Shown piece after piece: positions 47,501 to 58,700 of a stretch of DNA of 64,000 nt. A model generated the notes under the pieces. That model worked only from the letters and a program-made list of their open reading frames with translations, was not told the DNA's origin and did not search any database. The first letter of the stretch is position 1. Each line of letters starts with the position of its first letter. Source of the stretch: Macrostomum hystrix (Eukaryota > Platyhelminthes > Macrostomidae). The position numbers and the translations under genes were made by a program. The stretch is from positions 992,001 to 1,056,000 of the forward strand of contig CATNEN010000011.1 in the NCBI GenBank assembly GCA_950097015.1, given 5' to 3'.

Positions 47501-47660
47501 TTAATTAAACTACTATAAGTAGTCACCCCATTTTTAGTCTGGTTCTCTTTAGTATAGCAAATAGAATTGCACGACAAAAATGTAGCGTTTAAGTGTTTCT
47601 TTCCACTGCCAACAATGGCCACTGAAAATTTACAAGTATATTTATAATTCTGGATAGTTG

Positions 47661-47666
47661 TTTAAT
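47661..47666 (-). other. probable polyadenylation signal of the GH16 gene
   Basis: ATTAAA on the minus strand, about 56 bases past the stop codon. It is the common variant of the canonical hexamer. Confidence 0.45.
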
Positions 47667-47721
47667 AAATCTCCGGTCTTCTTACACCTGGTCCGTCACC
47701 GTCTTATTAAGCGCCCTTTGT

Positions 47722-49125
47722 TTAAGTGCGCTGGTACACGCGGATGTAGTCGATCTGCATGGCCGACTGGTCATTGCCAACGCCGCCCCAGGTCTTCTCC
47801 CAGTCGCCGCGCCTCTCCCAGAAGTTGCGCATTGAGGTTGGCGAGCCCTTCGACCACGGCTTGCCGCCGTTGGCGCCGTTGCTGCAGCCGTCCGGGAAGA
47901 AGTCGCCTCCAACGGCCACGTTCAAGATGAGGTGGAAGTTCTGGTCGAATGGAGCCATGCGGTTTCCGCCAGCCCAGACATTGTGGCCGCTGAAGCCGCC
48001 GAGCTGCCAGAAGCCGCCAGCCTGAGGCCGGACAGCTCCGATGAAGACTCCGTCAACCTTGTAGGCGATGTAGTTTTCGGACCACTCTACCTCGTACTTG
48101 TGGAAGGCGTTCGAGTACGAGTTGCTGTCATCGCGAGTCCAGCTCGTCAGGTGCCAGCTGTTCTGGCCAGGACTGGGTCCCCAGTGCAGAGTGGAGCCCA
48201 TGTGCTTGTTGCCGAGGTGCTTGCCGCCGCAGCTGAAGTCCGTGTTGCCGCGGATCTCCACCAGGTCGATCTCGCCGGACAGAGGCCAGCCGCCGTACTT
48301 CCAGTCCTGGGGCAGTAGCCAGATGGCCGGCCACAGCCAGTCGCCCTTCGGCATCTTCGCCGACACTTCTAGACGGCCGTAGCGGAACGAGAAGGACTGG
48401 GAGGTGCGCATCCGGGCGGACTGGATTGGGTTCAGAATGTCCGTGCCGGCGGAGATCTGGCAGCCGCCGTCGATGTTCATGTCTTGCTGGCAGCCCTGCT
48501 CCCATAGGTTTAGGCTGCCTGAAATCAGTCAAGCAATCGAATTCTGTCAGCGTGCCCTCCTACAGTAAATTTCGGTCACCTAATTATGAGCAGTCTTACC
48601 TCGGTAGAGAAAGTCGTTTCCGTACTCGCTGGCGGTGAAAGTCGGCTTAATGTACAGCTTGCCGTTCCACACGTAGCTGTTCTTGCGGTTGTTCCTGTAG
48701 TACTGAAACTCGTTGTTGCCGCCGCGCCAGCCTGTAACCAGGTGCTGCCAGCGGCGCTCGTCCAGGTAGTCAAACTCCTCCTGGAAGATCAGGCGCTCGT
48801 TGGCTGCGCAGTTGACCGGTCCGGCGATGCGATTTTTGTTCGCCTGCGGACTGCTGTTGCCGGTCTTCAGCCAGCAGGTCTGGCGGCACTGCGGGCAATC
48901 CTGATCGGTCGGCGGTGACCAGGAGAAGAATCGGCAGCCGGGGCGCAGCTGGCAGTGCCGTTGGCAGGCCTCGGCGCTGGCCACACCCGTGACAGTGCCG
49001 GAGTTCAGGTCTTCGCCGTAGTAGTCCAGGCCGTATTCCAGGCAGGCCCGGTGACCATTGGCCACACCCAGCACAGCTAGCAGGGCTAGCAATATGCCAA
49101 TCTGGTTCAGCATGATTCTTGGCAT
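47722..49125 (-). CDS. secreted apple/PAN-GH16 beta-1,3-glucanase-like protein
   Basis: Glycoside hydrolase family 16 protein related to invertebrate laminarinases and beta-glucan recognition proteins. Two exons, 49125-48600 and 48518-47722, joined in phase 1, give 440 residues. The ATG at 49125 starts a signal peptide, with the core IGILLALLAVLGVANG, and a TATA box sits 55 bases upstream. Residues near 28-82 form a Cys-rich apple/PAN-like module (CLEYGLDYYG, ACQRHC, CRFFSW). The GH16 domain follows from about residue 103, with the catalytic segment GEIDLVEIRGN. Glu258, Asp260 and Glu263 keep the ExDxxE triad, so hydrolytic activity is likely, unlike non-catalytic recognition proteins. MKMPKGDWLWPA-type context (MPKGDWLWPAIWLLP) and the terminal DYIRVYQ are also family landmarks. 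A role in digestion of, or defence against, glucan-containing prey or microbes is inferred. Confidence 0.9.
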
Positions 49126-49418
49126 AATGCTAAGCGCTTCCGATTGCTTTTCTTCTGACAATCGACTCAATCCACCGAGCTTTATAGATTCGCACCGGAT
49201 TGATTAGATGTGATAAACAAAGCGACGGTGTCTTAAAATCTGACAGATGGCACTGTTCTCTTTGCCTTCATGAGATTAGGCGGGCGGTATTCCCTCGGTA
49301 GGTTGTCACGCCTCTCACTGCTACACCCCTCTGATTTGTGTGTCAGCCGAGATACGCCCCTTTTGAATTGTTGTTCCCTTTGTTTTTTTGCAGCTTTTGT
49401 GGCGGCAACGACAACAAT
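49126..49418. promoter_or_regulatory. divergent promoter region, GH16 gene and SpoU methyltransferase
   Basis: Only 293 bases separate the two start codons. A TATAAA box for the GH16 gene lies on the minus strand at 49181-49186. The plus side has a pyrimidine tract and acceptor, TTTTTTTGCAG, ending at 49393, 25 bases before the methyltransferase ATG. No TATA was seen for the plus gene. Confidence 0.6.
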
Positions 49419-51081
49419 ATGAAGCCACTAACGTCAGTTAGCAAGCACCTGATGTGAGTTCGGATAGTCTTATCTTTTTCCATATCGGTCCTACTCGAAT
49501 ATGCACTTTTATTGCCTTCTTGCCCGAGCGATACAGACAGTCCAAAGTTGAACTCGGGACCTTCTAAAGAAAAAAATCCAAATTAAAAATCAGTTTTTTC
49601 TCACGAACTTCTCGAAACCCACGCAGGCGCCTGATTGAACGCTGCAAAACTGGCGAGGGTGACTTCGCCCTAGTCGAAGGTGAGCGCCTCATTGGCACAG
49701 TCGCCAGGCTCAGTGGGTCTCCGCCCAGCCACCTCGTGTCCCGCTGTCCTCATTTGCTTGTTCGGCTGCGCAACGCCTGTCGCTCCGCCAACGTAGGCGA
49801 TGTCGGCGACTGCATCCTGGTCACTGATCGTCTTCTAGATCGTCTAGCTGATGCGTCTAGTCCGCAGGCCTGCATCGCCGTGTTTCCGAAGCCAGACCCG
49901 GCCAAACTCGCCGAACATCGTCATCGTCGCCTCGAGAGCTCTTCTGTGCGCCGTCCAGTTGATGCCGTGGAGGCGAGCGGCGGCCTTCGGCTGGACTATT
50001 CGGTGCTGGGCTGGCAGGTCTCCGATCCGGCCAATGTTGGCGGAATCGCTCGCGCCGGTTGGTGCCTGGGAGCCAGGTAAGATTTTTTATAGTAAGACCC
50101 TGATTAAGCAGTGGTCCTTTAATGCCGATTTGACAAGTGAAATTTTTGTCAAAAATGACACTAGGTTTGCAGGCCGGACTATTGAGATTTAATTTCTTGG
50201 CTAATAGGTGAGTTAATGGAGCTAGAACTCCCGGGCTATAATGTGGGATAATTAAGCTAGAATTCCTTGACTTACAGGTGAGATAATTAAGCTGGAATTC
50301 CTAGGCAAACAGGTAAGATAATAGAGTTAGAATTACTGGGCTAACAGGTGTGATAATTGAGCTAGAATTACTGGCTTATCAGTTGAGATAATTAAGCGAG
50401 AACACCCGTGCAATATTTTTCGTTACGCTAACAGGTGAGATGATTAGGCTAGAAATTCCGGGCTATTACGTGCGATAGTTGTCCTGGAATTCCCGGGCTA
50501 ATAGGTGAGATAATTGCGACAATCCTCATTTCAAATTTACACTTTACATACTCTGATCCCATGCCATCACCAGGCGCCTGCTGCTGACGCCTCGCAGCGC
50601 GAATCCATGGCTGCCGAAGGCAATCCGCTCCGGCGCCGGGGCCCACTTCGCTCTGCCCATTGTCTCCGAAGCTGCCGAATTTTCGACCGCATCCGAGCTG
50701 ACGAAAGCCTTCGGTCGGGTCCTAGTCACCTGCTCATCAGCCTCCTTAGCTTCTTCATCTGCGGCGCCGGCTTTGCTGACATCGGATCGGGATTTCGCTC
50801 GGTTGCTAGGCGACAGTTCGCCAATCTGTCTGTTGCTAGGCTCCGAAGCGACGGGACTGCCTGACGAGCTGATGCGCTGCCTGCTCCAAGCTGGGCCAGA
50901 CCGAGTCTCCGCGCTTCACGTGCCGATGTCGGATCCGGAGAGGACGGCCTCACTAAATGTGGCTTCAACAGCCGGCATCCTGCTGCATCGCCTGTACTGT
51001 CTGGCCACCGCTGCTGCTCCTTCGGCTGCTGATCGGCCAGAGCCAACCACGGCCGGTGCCAGCAGGATTGGACTAGAATGA
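49419..51081 (+). CDS. SpoU/TrmH-family rRNA 2'-O-methyltransferase, MRM1/MRM3-like
   Basis: Expected to methylate ribose 2'-OH of a guanosine in large-subunit, probably mitochondrial, rRNA using S-adenosylmethionine. Three exons (49419-49453, 49627-50076, 50574-51081) join in phase 2 each time and give 330 residues. The N-terminal half has the substrate-binding start LVEGERLI. The trefoil-knot SpoU motifs are all present. Motif 1 is SDPANVGGIARAG, spanning the end of exon 2. Next comes NPWLPKAIRSGAGAHFALPI. Motif 2 is LLLGSEATGLPDEL (about 248-261), and motif 3 is VPMSDPERTASLNVASTAG (about 278-295). A Ser/Ala-rich insertion separates motifs 1 and 2. MRM1 resembles it best in the C-terminal half and MRM3 in the N-terminal half, so no symbol is given. 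It lies less than 2 kb upstream of the METTL23-like gene on the same strand. Confidence 0.87.
50195..50510. repeat. 35-bp minisatellite in methyltransferase intron 2
   Basis: About nine diverged copies around GATAATTAAGCTAGAATTCC plus an AACAGGTGA segment. The same family forms the larger array at 52000-52715, 1.5 kb downstream. Confidence 0.88.
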
Positions 51082-51084
51082 TTC

Positions 51085-51395
51085 GAATGCAGATCGGAAT
51101 GGAATAATAGGATTAAAATAAGGTGATTATATTATTGGGATTAGAATGATTGGATTAGAGGATTAAAATAGTCGGATTACAAACATTCTATGAGAATAAT
51201 GGGATGAGAAAATTCGAATAGTGGGACTGGAATTATTGGGGTTAGATTAAAGTGATTTAGCTATTGCTATTAGAATAATTAGATTAGAATATCGGGATTA
51301 TAATGATGGGAATAAAATAGTTGCATTGGGAAAATGGGATTAGAATTATGGGATTAGAATAATGGGATTAGAAAAATGGGATTATGATAATTAAA
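51085..51395. repeat. degenerate 15-bp minisatellite after the methyltransferase stop
   Basis: Copies around GGATTAGAATAATGGGATT, starting within a few bases of the TGA at 51079-51081. It occupies the likely 3' untranslated region. Confidence 0.85.
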
Positions 51396-51834
51396 GTGCG
51401 GCTTATATTTGAGTACAGATTCATTTAAGGAATTTCGGCTCTCGAAGAATTTTTCGTAGCATTTGTACAAGTTAGCAATAATGAGCATTTATGAGCGCAT
51501 TGTGACTTTAATGTGCTTATTGTTTGCTTTTCCAGAAAAAGACGAATTTGTTAAATAAAAAATTTACGACTTGCGACGCATTTCATCTGTCATTAAATTA
51601 GTAAAGTCTTTTGATAAAAAGTTTACAAAGCCGTCTTTTCTGTTTGCTTGTTTTTGTTTGTCTAACGCAAAAGTCAGGGGTTCGAAATCTATTTTTCGTT
51701 TCTTGATGAAAAGTTTTAAAGGCTGGTTTTGCCAAAAATTCACAACGGAGATAAGAAATTTTCACTTTTCTATCAAATATAGTGACTTTCTAATACTTTT
51801 TAATATTATAGAATTTAATTGCGAGTAAGTGAAT

Positions 51835-52003
51835 TTTCATCAGAACCAGCCTCCTAAGCTTTTTCTAAGAAACGTAGTTTCCCGTCCAACTTCTCCTATA
51901 AAGGTCATTGAGCAATAATTGTTGGTGATGATCAATCTTTCAGGCTGAGGACATTGTTACCATCGAGTTTCTTAAGCCCGGCCTGTCAGATTTAGCGATA
52001 ATT
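51835..52003 (+). pseudogene. duplicated intron end plus exon start of the METTL23-like gene
   Basis: Nearly identical to 52738-52908. Both carry the tract from AGAAACGTAGTTTCCCGTC through the acceptor ATCAATCTTTCAG and the first ~18 codons starting AEDIVTIEF. In this copy the exon runs into the minisatellite and soon meets a stop unless spliced, so it is probably a dead exon start. Confidence 0.8.
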
Positions 52004-52715
52004 AAGCTAGAACTCCTGACTTACAGGTGAGATAATTAAGCTAGAATTACTGGCTTATCAGGTGTGATAATGGAGCTAGAATACCCAGGCTATCAGGTGT
52101 GATAATTGAGCTAGAATTCCTAGGCAAACATGTGAGATAATTGAGTTATAATTTCTGGGCTAACAGGTGTGATAATTGAGCTGTAATTACTGGCTTATCA
52201 GGCGTGATAATGAAGCTAGAATACCCAGGCTATAAGGTGGTATAATTAAGCTAGAACTCATTGACTTACAGGTGACATAATTCAGCTAGAATTACTAAGC
52301 AAACAGGTGAGATTATTGACTTAGAATTTCTGGTCTAACAGGTGTGATAATTGAGCTAGAATACCCAGGCTATCAGGTGTGATAATTGAGCTAGAATTCC
52401 CTGCCTATAAGGTGGGATAATTAAGCTGGAACTCCTTGACTTACAGGTGAGATAATTAAGCTAGAATTCCTAGCCAAGCAGGTGAGATAATAGAGTTAGA
52501 ATTACTGGGCTAACGGGTGTGATAATTGAGCTAGAACTACTGGCTTATCAGGTGTGATAATGGAGCTCGAATTCCCGGGCTATAAGGTGGTATAATTAAG
52601 CGACTTACAGGTGACATAATTCAGCTAGAATTGCTAAGTAAACAGGTGAGATTATTGACTTAGAATTTCTGGTCTAACAGGTGTGATAACTGAGCTAGAA
52701 TACCCGGGCTTATTT
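52000..52715. repeat. 35-bp minisatellite between the two exon-start copies
   Basis: About 20 copies, same family as 50195-50510. Many units contain CAGGTGAGATAATT or CAGGTGTGATAATT, words that match a splice donor. Confidence 0.92.
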
Positions 52716-52848
52716 TAGTGTGATATTTTGTGTGTACTTTTCAGCAGAACCGGCCTCCTTTAACTTTTTCTTAGAAACGTAGTTTCCCGTCGAACTTCTC
52801 CTATAAAGGTCCTTGAGCAATAATTGTTGGTGATGATCAATCTTTCAG

Positions 52849-53583
52849 GCTGAGGACATTGTTACCATCGAGTTTCTTAAGCCCGGCCAGTCAGATTTAC
52901 CGATAACCCTTCGAATCCCCAACGACCCGCTCAGCCACCTGGGCGCTCGCCTGTGGCCCAGCTCTCTGAAGCTCTGCTGTCAGCTGCTGCGGTGTCACAG
53001 CAAAGATGGGCCTGGAATGGGGGCCATTGGGAACTGTCTGGAGCTCGGCTGCGGCTGCGGACTGCCAGGCGCCCTGGCTTTGGCATTGGGCGCCACCAGT
53101 GTGACCTTCACCGACCAATCAGAGGACGCGCTTAACAGATGCGAAGAGCAATGCCGTATCAACGGTTTCCAAAATGTCGGCCAGTCTTTGTTCGCCTGTC
53201 GTCAGTTGCTGTGGGGGCGGCTGGACCAGCTGCTGATGGCAGCCGACCGAGGCTGGCTGCCAGAGCGGCTGGACCTCATCCTGGCCTCGGACTGTCTGTA
53301 CGAGCCCGGCCAGTTTGACGCATTCTTCGCCACAATGGCCGCACTGTTCCAGCTGCGAACTGTTGAACTCGGCTGTCTGCTGTGCGTGCACAATCGCAAC
53401 CCTGACTGGGGCTTCGCTAGGCTGCTGGCGAGGCACCAGCTGAAGGCTCGTCTGTTGCGCTTCGACAATGAGCCGTTGGAGACCTTCGTCAGCAAGGAGT
53501 CGCAGGCAAAACTGCCGGCCTCGTTTGTCGACAGCCTCCTTGGCGATGAGACTGTACAGCTGTTCCATGTCACTCGGCACTGA
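52849..53583 (+). CDS. METTL23: METTL23-like SAM-dependent methyltransferase, 5' end not found
   Basis: Seven-beta-strand methyltransferase of the METTL21/23 protein-lysine/arginine group. METTL23 itself is linked to histone arginine methylation. The open segment starts at the acceptor ATCAATCTTTCAG in phase 0 with AEDIVTIEF and runs 244 codons to TGA. The order is a short beta-rich N-terminus, GARLWPSSLKL (family: GMYVWP), motif I ELGCGCGLPGALAL, an acidic post-I DQSED, and the LILASDCLYEP loop. A C-terminal NPDWGFARLLARH matches the METTL23 pattern. No start codon in an upstream exon was identified. One or more short exons are probably missing between 51400 and 52840, where the exon start is also duplicated. 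Among METTL21/23 members the placement is by short motif resemblance only. Confidence 0.75.
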   Translation, partial: AEDIVTIEFLKPGQSDLPITLRIPNDPLSHLGARLWPSSLKLCCQLLRCHSKDGPGMGAIGNCLELGCGCGLPGALALALGATSVTFTDQSEDALNRCEEQCRINGFQNVGQSLFACRQLLWGRLDQLLMAADRGWLPERLDLILASDCLYEPGQFDAFFATMAALFQLRTVELGCLLCVHNRNPDWGFARLLARHQLKARLLRFDNEPLETFVSKESQAKLPASFVDSLLGDETVQLFHVTRH

Positions 53584-53667
53584 CTCTCCAGCTGTTTCTA
53601 CCCCAGCTGGTGATGGCACCCAGCTTACAGCTGACTGGTGTACTTTGTATTGCTGAAGTATTTCTAG

Positions 53668-53735
53668 AGCGTAGGGCTCGCGACTTGAAGGTCGGGGGTT
53701 CGATTCTTAACTAAATGGACTAAGTATCTCATCAA
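53668..53735 (+). mobile_element. tRNA-derived SINE (family 2) fragment
   Basis: Contains GACTTGAAGGTCGGGGG followed by TTCGATTCTTAACT, the B-box region of the family, with little else. Confidence 0.6.
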
Positions 53736-53836
53736 TGTATTCTTTGCCCAAAAATTGTTGTTGAACACAATGTCCATAAATAACTTATAATTGAACTAAC
53801 AATTGAACTAACTAACAACAGAACTAACCCGGAGTC

Positions 53837-53842
53837 AATAAA
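53837..53842 (+). other. polyadenylation signal, METTL23-like gene
   Basis: AATAAA 254 bases past the stop codon, before the next repeat array. Confidence 0.45.
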
Positions 53843-53949
53843 TTTGCCTGCATTTTCTACACTAAACTGATTTAGTTTAAGACTTTAAGTGTGTAAAAAG
53901 AGATGCGAATTAAATGTAAATTTCTGTTGTCTTCTTTCAATACTAAATT

Positions 53950-54600
53950 TTATCCGGGACTAAGAGACAATTTCTAACAAAATTCCTATAAGTCTAAAAG
54001 ACAATAATTAAATACAAAATCCGGGACTAAGAGACAATAATTAGAGCAAAATCCGGGACTAAGAGACAATAATTAGAGCAAAATCCGGGACTACGAGACA
54101 ATAACTAATGCAGAATCCGGGACTACGAGACAATAACTAATGCAGAATCCGGGACTACGAGACAATAACTAATGCAGAATCCGGGACTACGAGACAATAA
54201 CTAATGCAGAATCCGGGACGCAAAGACAATTATTAATGCAAAATCCGGGACTAAAAGACAACTAGAAATGCGAAATCCGGGACTAAAAGAAAATTAATAA
54301 TGCGAAATCCGGGACTCAAAAGACAATTAATAATGCGAAATCCGGGACTAAAAGACAATTAATAATACGAAATCCGGGACTAAAAGACAATTAATAATGC
54401 GAAATCCGGGACTAAAAGACAATTTTATAAATCGAAATCCGGGACTAAAAGACAATTAATAATGCGAAATCCGGGACTAAAAGACAATTAATAATGCGAA
54501 ATCCGGGACTAAAAGACAATTTTATAAATCGAAATCCGGGACTAAAAGACAATTGTTAATTCGAATTCCGAGACTAAGAGACAATAATGAAATACAAAAT
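53950..54600. repeat. 32-bp minisatellite
   Basis: About 20 copies around AATCCGGGACTAAAAGACAA followed by TTAATAATGCGA, with an ACGAGACAATAAC variant block at 54085-54215. Confidence 0.93.
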
Positions 54601-54657
54601 CTTCTCTATTAGATCTACGCCGGCACGGATATCACCGTGTTCTTCCTTAAGGCCGTC

Positions 54658-54985
54658 CAGGGGGTGAGTTGCTGAGCGGTCTAACGCGTTTGCCTCTCGC
54701 ACCAAGGTCCCTGAGTTCGATTCCGTGGCGAGGCCGCATTTATTTGGCGCGTAGCCGCGTAGAAGAAGGCTCGGGGGCTTGTCGTGCAATTTACGCCCTT
54801 GAGGGCCAACCTCCAAGGCACAGTGAGAGTGTACACTTCCTGACGATGAGAAAGTCAGGGCAGATGTACACACAGGCCTGTGTGAGTGTGTGCTCAGGAG
54901 TCAGCGAAATGGACAGTATCGTCTACTCGCTGGCTGCGGGTCCAGTGTCACCAAATGATGTGCCACTGCCCGCACCCCTACTGCA
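54658..54985 (+). mobile_element. tRNA-derived SINE (family 1), full length
   Basis: Head GAGCGGTCTAACGCG (A-box region, like a Ser/Leu-type tRNA) and GAGTTCGATTCCGTGG (B box). The body contains GGGGCTTGTCGTGCAATTTA, GCACAGTGAGAGTGTACACT and CTCAGGAGTCAGCGAA. It ends GTGTCACCAAATGATGTGCC. The best-preserved copy of the family here. Confidence 0.88.
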
Positions 54986-55454
54986 TTCCTCTACACTGCT
55001 CCAATTTATCCAATTTCATAGCTTTTCTTAGAGTTTAAAAGTTCACTCTCTTATTTAGATTCACAGTTTTTAACAGCAGCTTCAACAGTGCCGCTTTGCT
55101 GAGCTTGCAGGAAATTGCTATTCCGATTTTCCACAATGGGGCAGAGACTCACTTTGCCGCTATTGGCTGTTGCTATGCTCAGAATGTGCGCACTCGACTC
55201 TCATAGAAAGTAGTCAGATTTTATGGAGAGAAGGAGAGTAACGAGAAATAAGGGTACTCGTGATCTCTACGTGCACCGGTAGGTTTCGAATCGGTACACT
55301 CTTTACTAATTAACTTCAAGGTAAGAGTTGTAGCAATCAAATTAGAAAAGGAGACTGTTATAATAGATTGAGATCAATTCCTGTACATCTACTGTTTACT
55401 GTAGATACTGTACGCATGCACTGTTCTGTTTTCTTTTTATGATAATACTGATTA

Positions 55455-55645
55455 GGGATTTTAGCCCAGTAATTAGGGCGTCGGACACAGGACTTGAAGG
55501 TCAGAGGTTCGATTCCCGGCTTCAATGAAAGAACTTTGCCCTCTAGAAAGACACTTAACTCTGCATTGCTTCAGTTCACCCAGCTGTAAAATGGGTACCA
55601 GCAGATTGAGGATGGGTGTGGGTGTAGGTTTAATCAGTTATTATT
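55455..55645 (+). mobile_element. tRNA-derived SINE (family 2), 3'-truncated
   Basis: Starts TAGCCCAGTAATTAGGGCG and has AGAGGTTCGATTCCCGG. It continues with AGACACTTAACTCTGCATTG and CAGTTCACCCAGCTG, then GGATGGGTGTGGG. It sits just upstream of the CNBD2 start. Confidence 0.82.
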
Positions 55646-55733
55646 TTCATCAAACTTCGCCGCTAAATTCCTTAATTACTAGGCCGAGTCAGCCTTCGCA
55701 GCACCTGGAGTCGACTCAGCGACTCAGCTGAGC

Positions 55734-58700
55734 ATGCCGAAGCCCCAGCTCCAGGTTCAGAGCCGCTCCAAGTCCGAGCTGACAGACAGCCAGCAGCGTC
55801 AGCGACAGCGCCAGGCGGAGGCCGGCCAGACGAGAGCGACTCGAACAGCCGCCGGGGGTCGCGACGCTGCGAATGTCGGAGCTGCTGGCGACGCGGAGCA
55901 GCTGAAGGATCCGATGGATTCCGACGAAGGTTGGAGCCCTCTGACCTGGCGTCGACGATTTCTGGTGAGCTAGAAGCTCCACATTACAAGGGCTTGTCTC
56001 CTCCTCACCTTATCTTATCTCCTCCTCACCTTATCTTACCTCCTCCTCACCTTATCTTATCCCCTCCTCACCTTATCTTATCTCCTCCTCACCTTATCTT
56101 ATCCCCTCCTCACCTTATCTTATCTCATCCTCACCTTATCTTATCTCCTCCTCACCTTATCTTATCTCCTCCTCACCTTATCTTATCCCCTCCTCACCTT
56201 ATCTTATCTCCTCCTCACCTTATCTTATCCCCTCCTCACCTTATCTTATCTCATCCTCACCTTATCTTATCTCCTCCTCACCTTATCTTATCTCCTCCTC
56301 ACCTTATCTTATCTCCTCCTCACCTTATCTTATCTCCTCCTCACCTTATCTTATCTCCTCCTCACCTTATCTTATCTCCTCCTCACCTTATCTTATCTCC
56401 TCCTCACCTTATCTTATCTCCTCCTCACCATATCTTGTCTCCTCCTCACCCCATCTTATCTCCTCCTCGCCCCATCTTATCTCCTCCACACCCCATCTTA
56501 TCTCCTCCACATCCATCATGTCCCCTACTACCCCTACCCAATGCAGTAAAGTGACAGGAGACAGTTGCAACAACAGTAATTACTATGCACGTTGAATGCT
56601 TGGTCTTGTCTAGATTATATTTCAATTACCTTGATTAAAATCTACCTTGCTAGCTGAGAGCTTGTTTAGCAAATCAGTTTTAATTCAGATTCAGAAAAAA
56701 ACGCATCCCAGTTAGGATTTTTCGCTAACAAAGCCCGCAGCTCATTGTTCATATAGCTGATTAAATGCTAGCTGGGGCATTGTTCTCAGCCCCGATGCCT
56801 GATCAAGCTAGTCCTATTGTTCTGTAAACATTTTTCCCTGCGACAAATTGCTAGAGGAAAGGCATAGAAATCAATTGTGAATTTTCTCAGTGCCCCATTC
56901 CGCCGTTCGTTTACGTCTCGTAACTGACTCTACATACTTTATTTATGCTAGTAGGCTTTAGTATTCTTTGAGTTCTTTGAGTATGGATTATAGGAACTCG
57001 ACTATTAAAACTCAGTGTGTGACAACGAATAGTGTGCTGTGTATTTGCTGGGGCTGGGAGTGAGGTGGATGTCTATCTTGGATTGGAGTGAGGTGGGTGT
57101 CTTTTAGGGGCAGAAAGTGAGGTGGGGTGGCTGGGAGTGAGGTGGGTGTCTATCGTGGCTAAGAGTGAGGTGGGTGTTCTATATTGGATTGGAGTGAGGC
57201 GGGTGTTCTATATTGGATTGGAGTGAGGTGGGTGTTCTATATTGGATTGGAGTGAGGTGGGTGTCTATCGTGGCTAAGAGTGAGGTGGATGTCTATCTTG
57301 GATTGGAGTGAGGTGGGTGTCTATCGTGGCTAAGAGTGAGGTGGGTGTTCTATATTGGATTGGAGTGAGGTGGGTGTCTATCGTGGCTAAGAGTGAGGTG
57401 GGTGTTCTATATTGGATTGGAGTGAGGTGGGTGTCTATCGTGGCTAAGAGTGAGGTGGGTGTTCTATATTGGATTGGAGTGAGGTGGGTGTCTATCGTGG
57501 CTAAGAGTGAGGTGGGTGTTCTATATTGGATTGGAGTGAGGTGGGTGTCTATCGTGGCTAAGAGTGAGGTGGGTGTTCTATATTGGATTGGAGTGAGGTG
57601 GGTGTCTATCGTGGCTAAGAGTGAGGTGGGTGTTCTATATTGGATTGGAGTGAGGTGGGTGTCTATCGTGGCTAAGAGTGAGGTGGGTGTTCTATATTGG
57701 ATTGGAGTGAGGTGGGTGTCTATCGTGGCTAAGAGTGAGGTGGATGTCTATCTTGGATTGGAGTGAGGTGGGTGTCTATCGTGGCTAAGAGTGAGGTGGG
57801 TGTTCTATATTGGATTGGAGTGAGGTGGGTGTCTATCGTGGCTAAGAGTGAGGTGGGTGTTCTATATTGGATTGGAGTGAGGTGGGTGTCTATCGTGGCT
57901 AAGAGTGAGGTGGATGTCTATCTTGGATTGGAGTGAGGTGGGTGTCTATCGTGGCTAAGAGTGAGGTGGGTGTTCTATATTGGATTACTTGGATTACTAA
58001 TACTTACTTTCAATTAGTACTCGTAGATGGTAAGTTTAATTTTTTATATACGAAAAATAAAAAACGCAATACAATCTAATAGCTTCTTAGTTTGTTTGCA
58101 TCTCAGGAAGTCTCATTGTGACTCGCATTGAGACCGTCAATCCATTCATTGTATATGTGTGTGTGCATAAACAGAGTCTGCATGCCATTGTGCTTACAGT
58201 AAAGAACTGCAGCAGTGGCTGCTCAGACCAGCTCAGTAACTTTCTCGTCCGTAACCTCAGACTTACCTGAAAGGGGGCAGCTTTGAGCAGAGCCGGAAAA
58301 TTAGGAGCTCACGAGACTGAAAGTGCAAACACAGCGAAAGTGCACCGACTGTGAAACGGGTAGAAGGCGTTGTATTTCCGATAATGTCTAATGGCATGTG
58401 GATGTACGCCAGTACATAGCTCGTATTTGCTCAAACTTTTTTTGTCGAATTGTACCTTAATTTCTCTCGATTTGATCTCAAAGCGGAATCTGAAATTTAA
58501 TGGATGTTTGCAGTCGGGACAGATCATTCAATTTTCATAGAATGAAACCTGTTTTTAAGTCACCATAATTGCTTCATCTCCTCACCTTCAGGCATTGAAG
58601 CGCTTTCAGGGCATGGTTCGCTCTGTGATCATGGCCATTCGGTGGATGAAATCGGTTATTAATCGGTGAGCCCAGATCCCCAGAGTTAACTGACACCCAC

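Noticed and set aside
54660-54735. Possible tRNA gene with A and B boxes
   Set aside because: It is the head of a 330-bp SINE with four other copies or fragments in the window and no cloverleaf 3' half. The same holds for the head at 28130-28206.
56000-56554. Ser/Pro/His-rich frame following CNBD2 exon 1
   Set aside because: It is in a different frame from exon 1 and lies in the 21-bp intron array.
58309-58527. Minus frame with a CPDC motif in CNBD2 intron 1
   Set aside because: A single CxxC in 72 codons, not part of any splice-consistent model. Probably chance.
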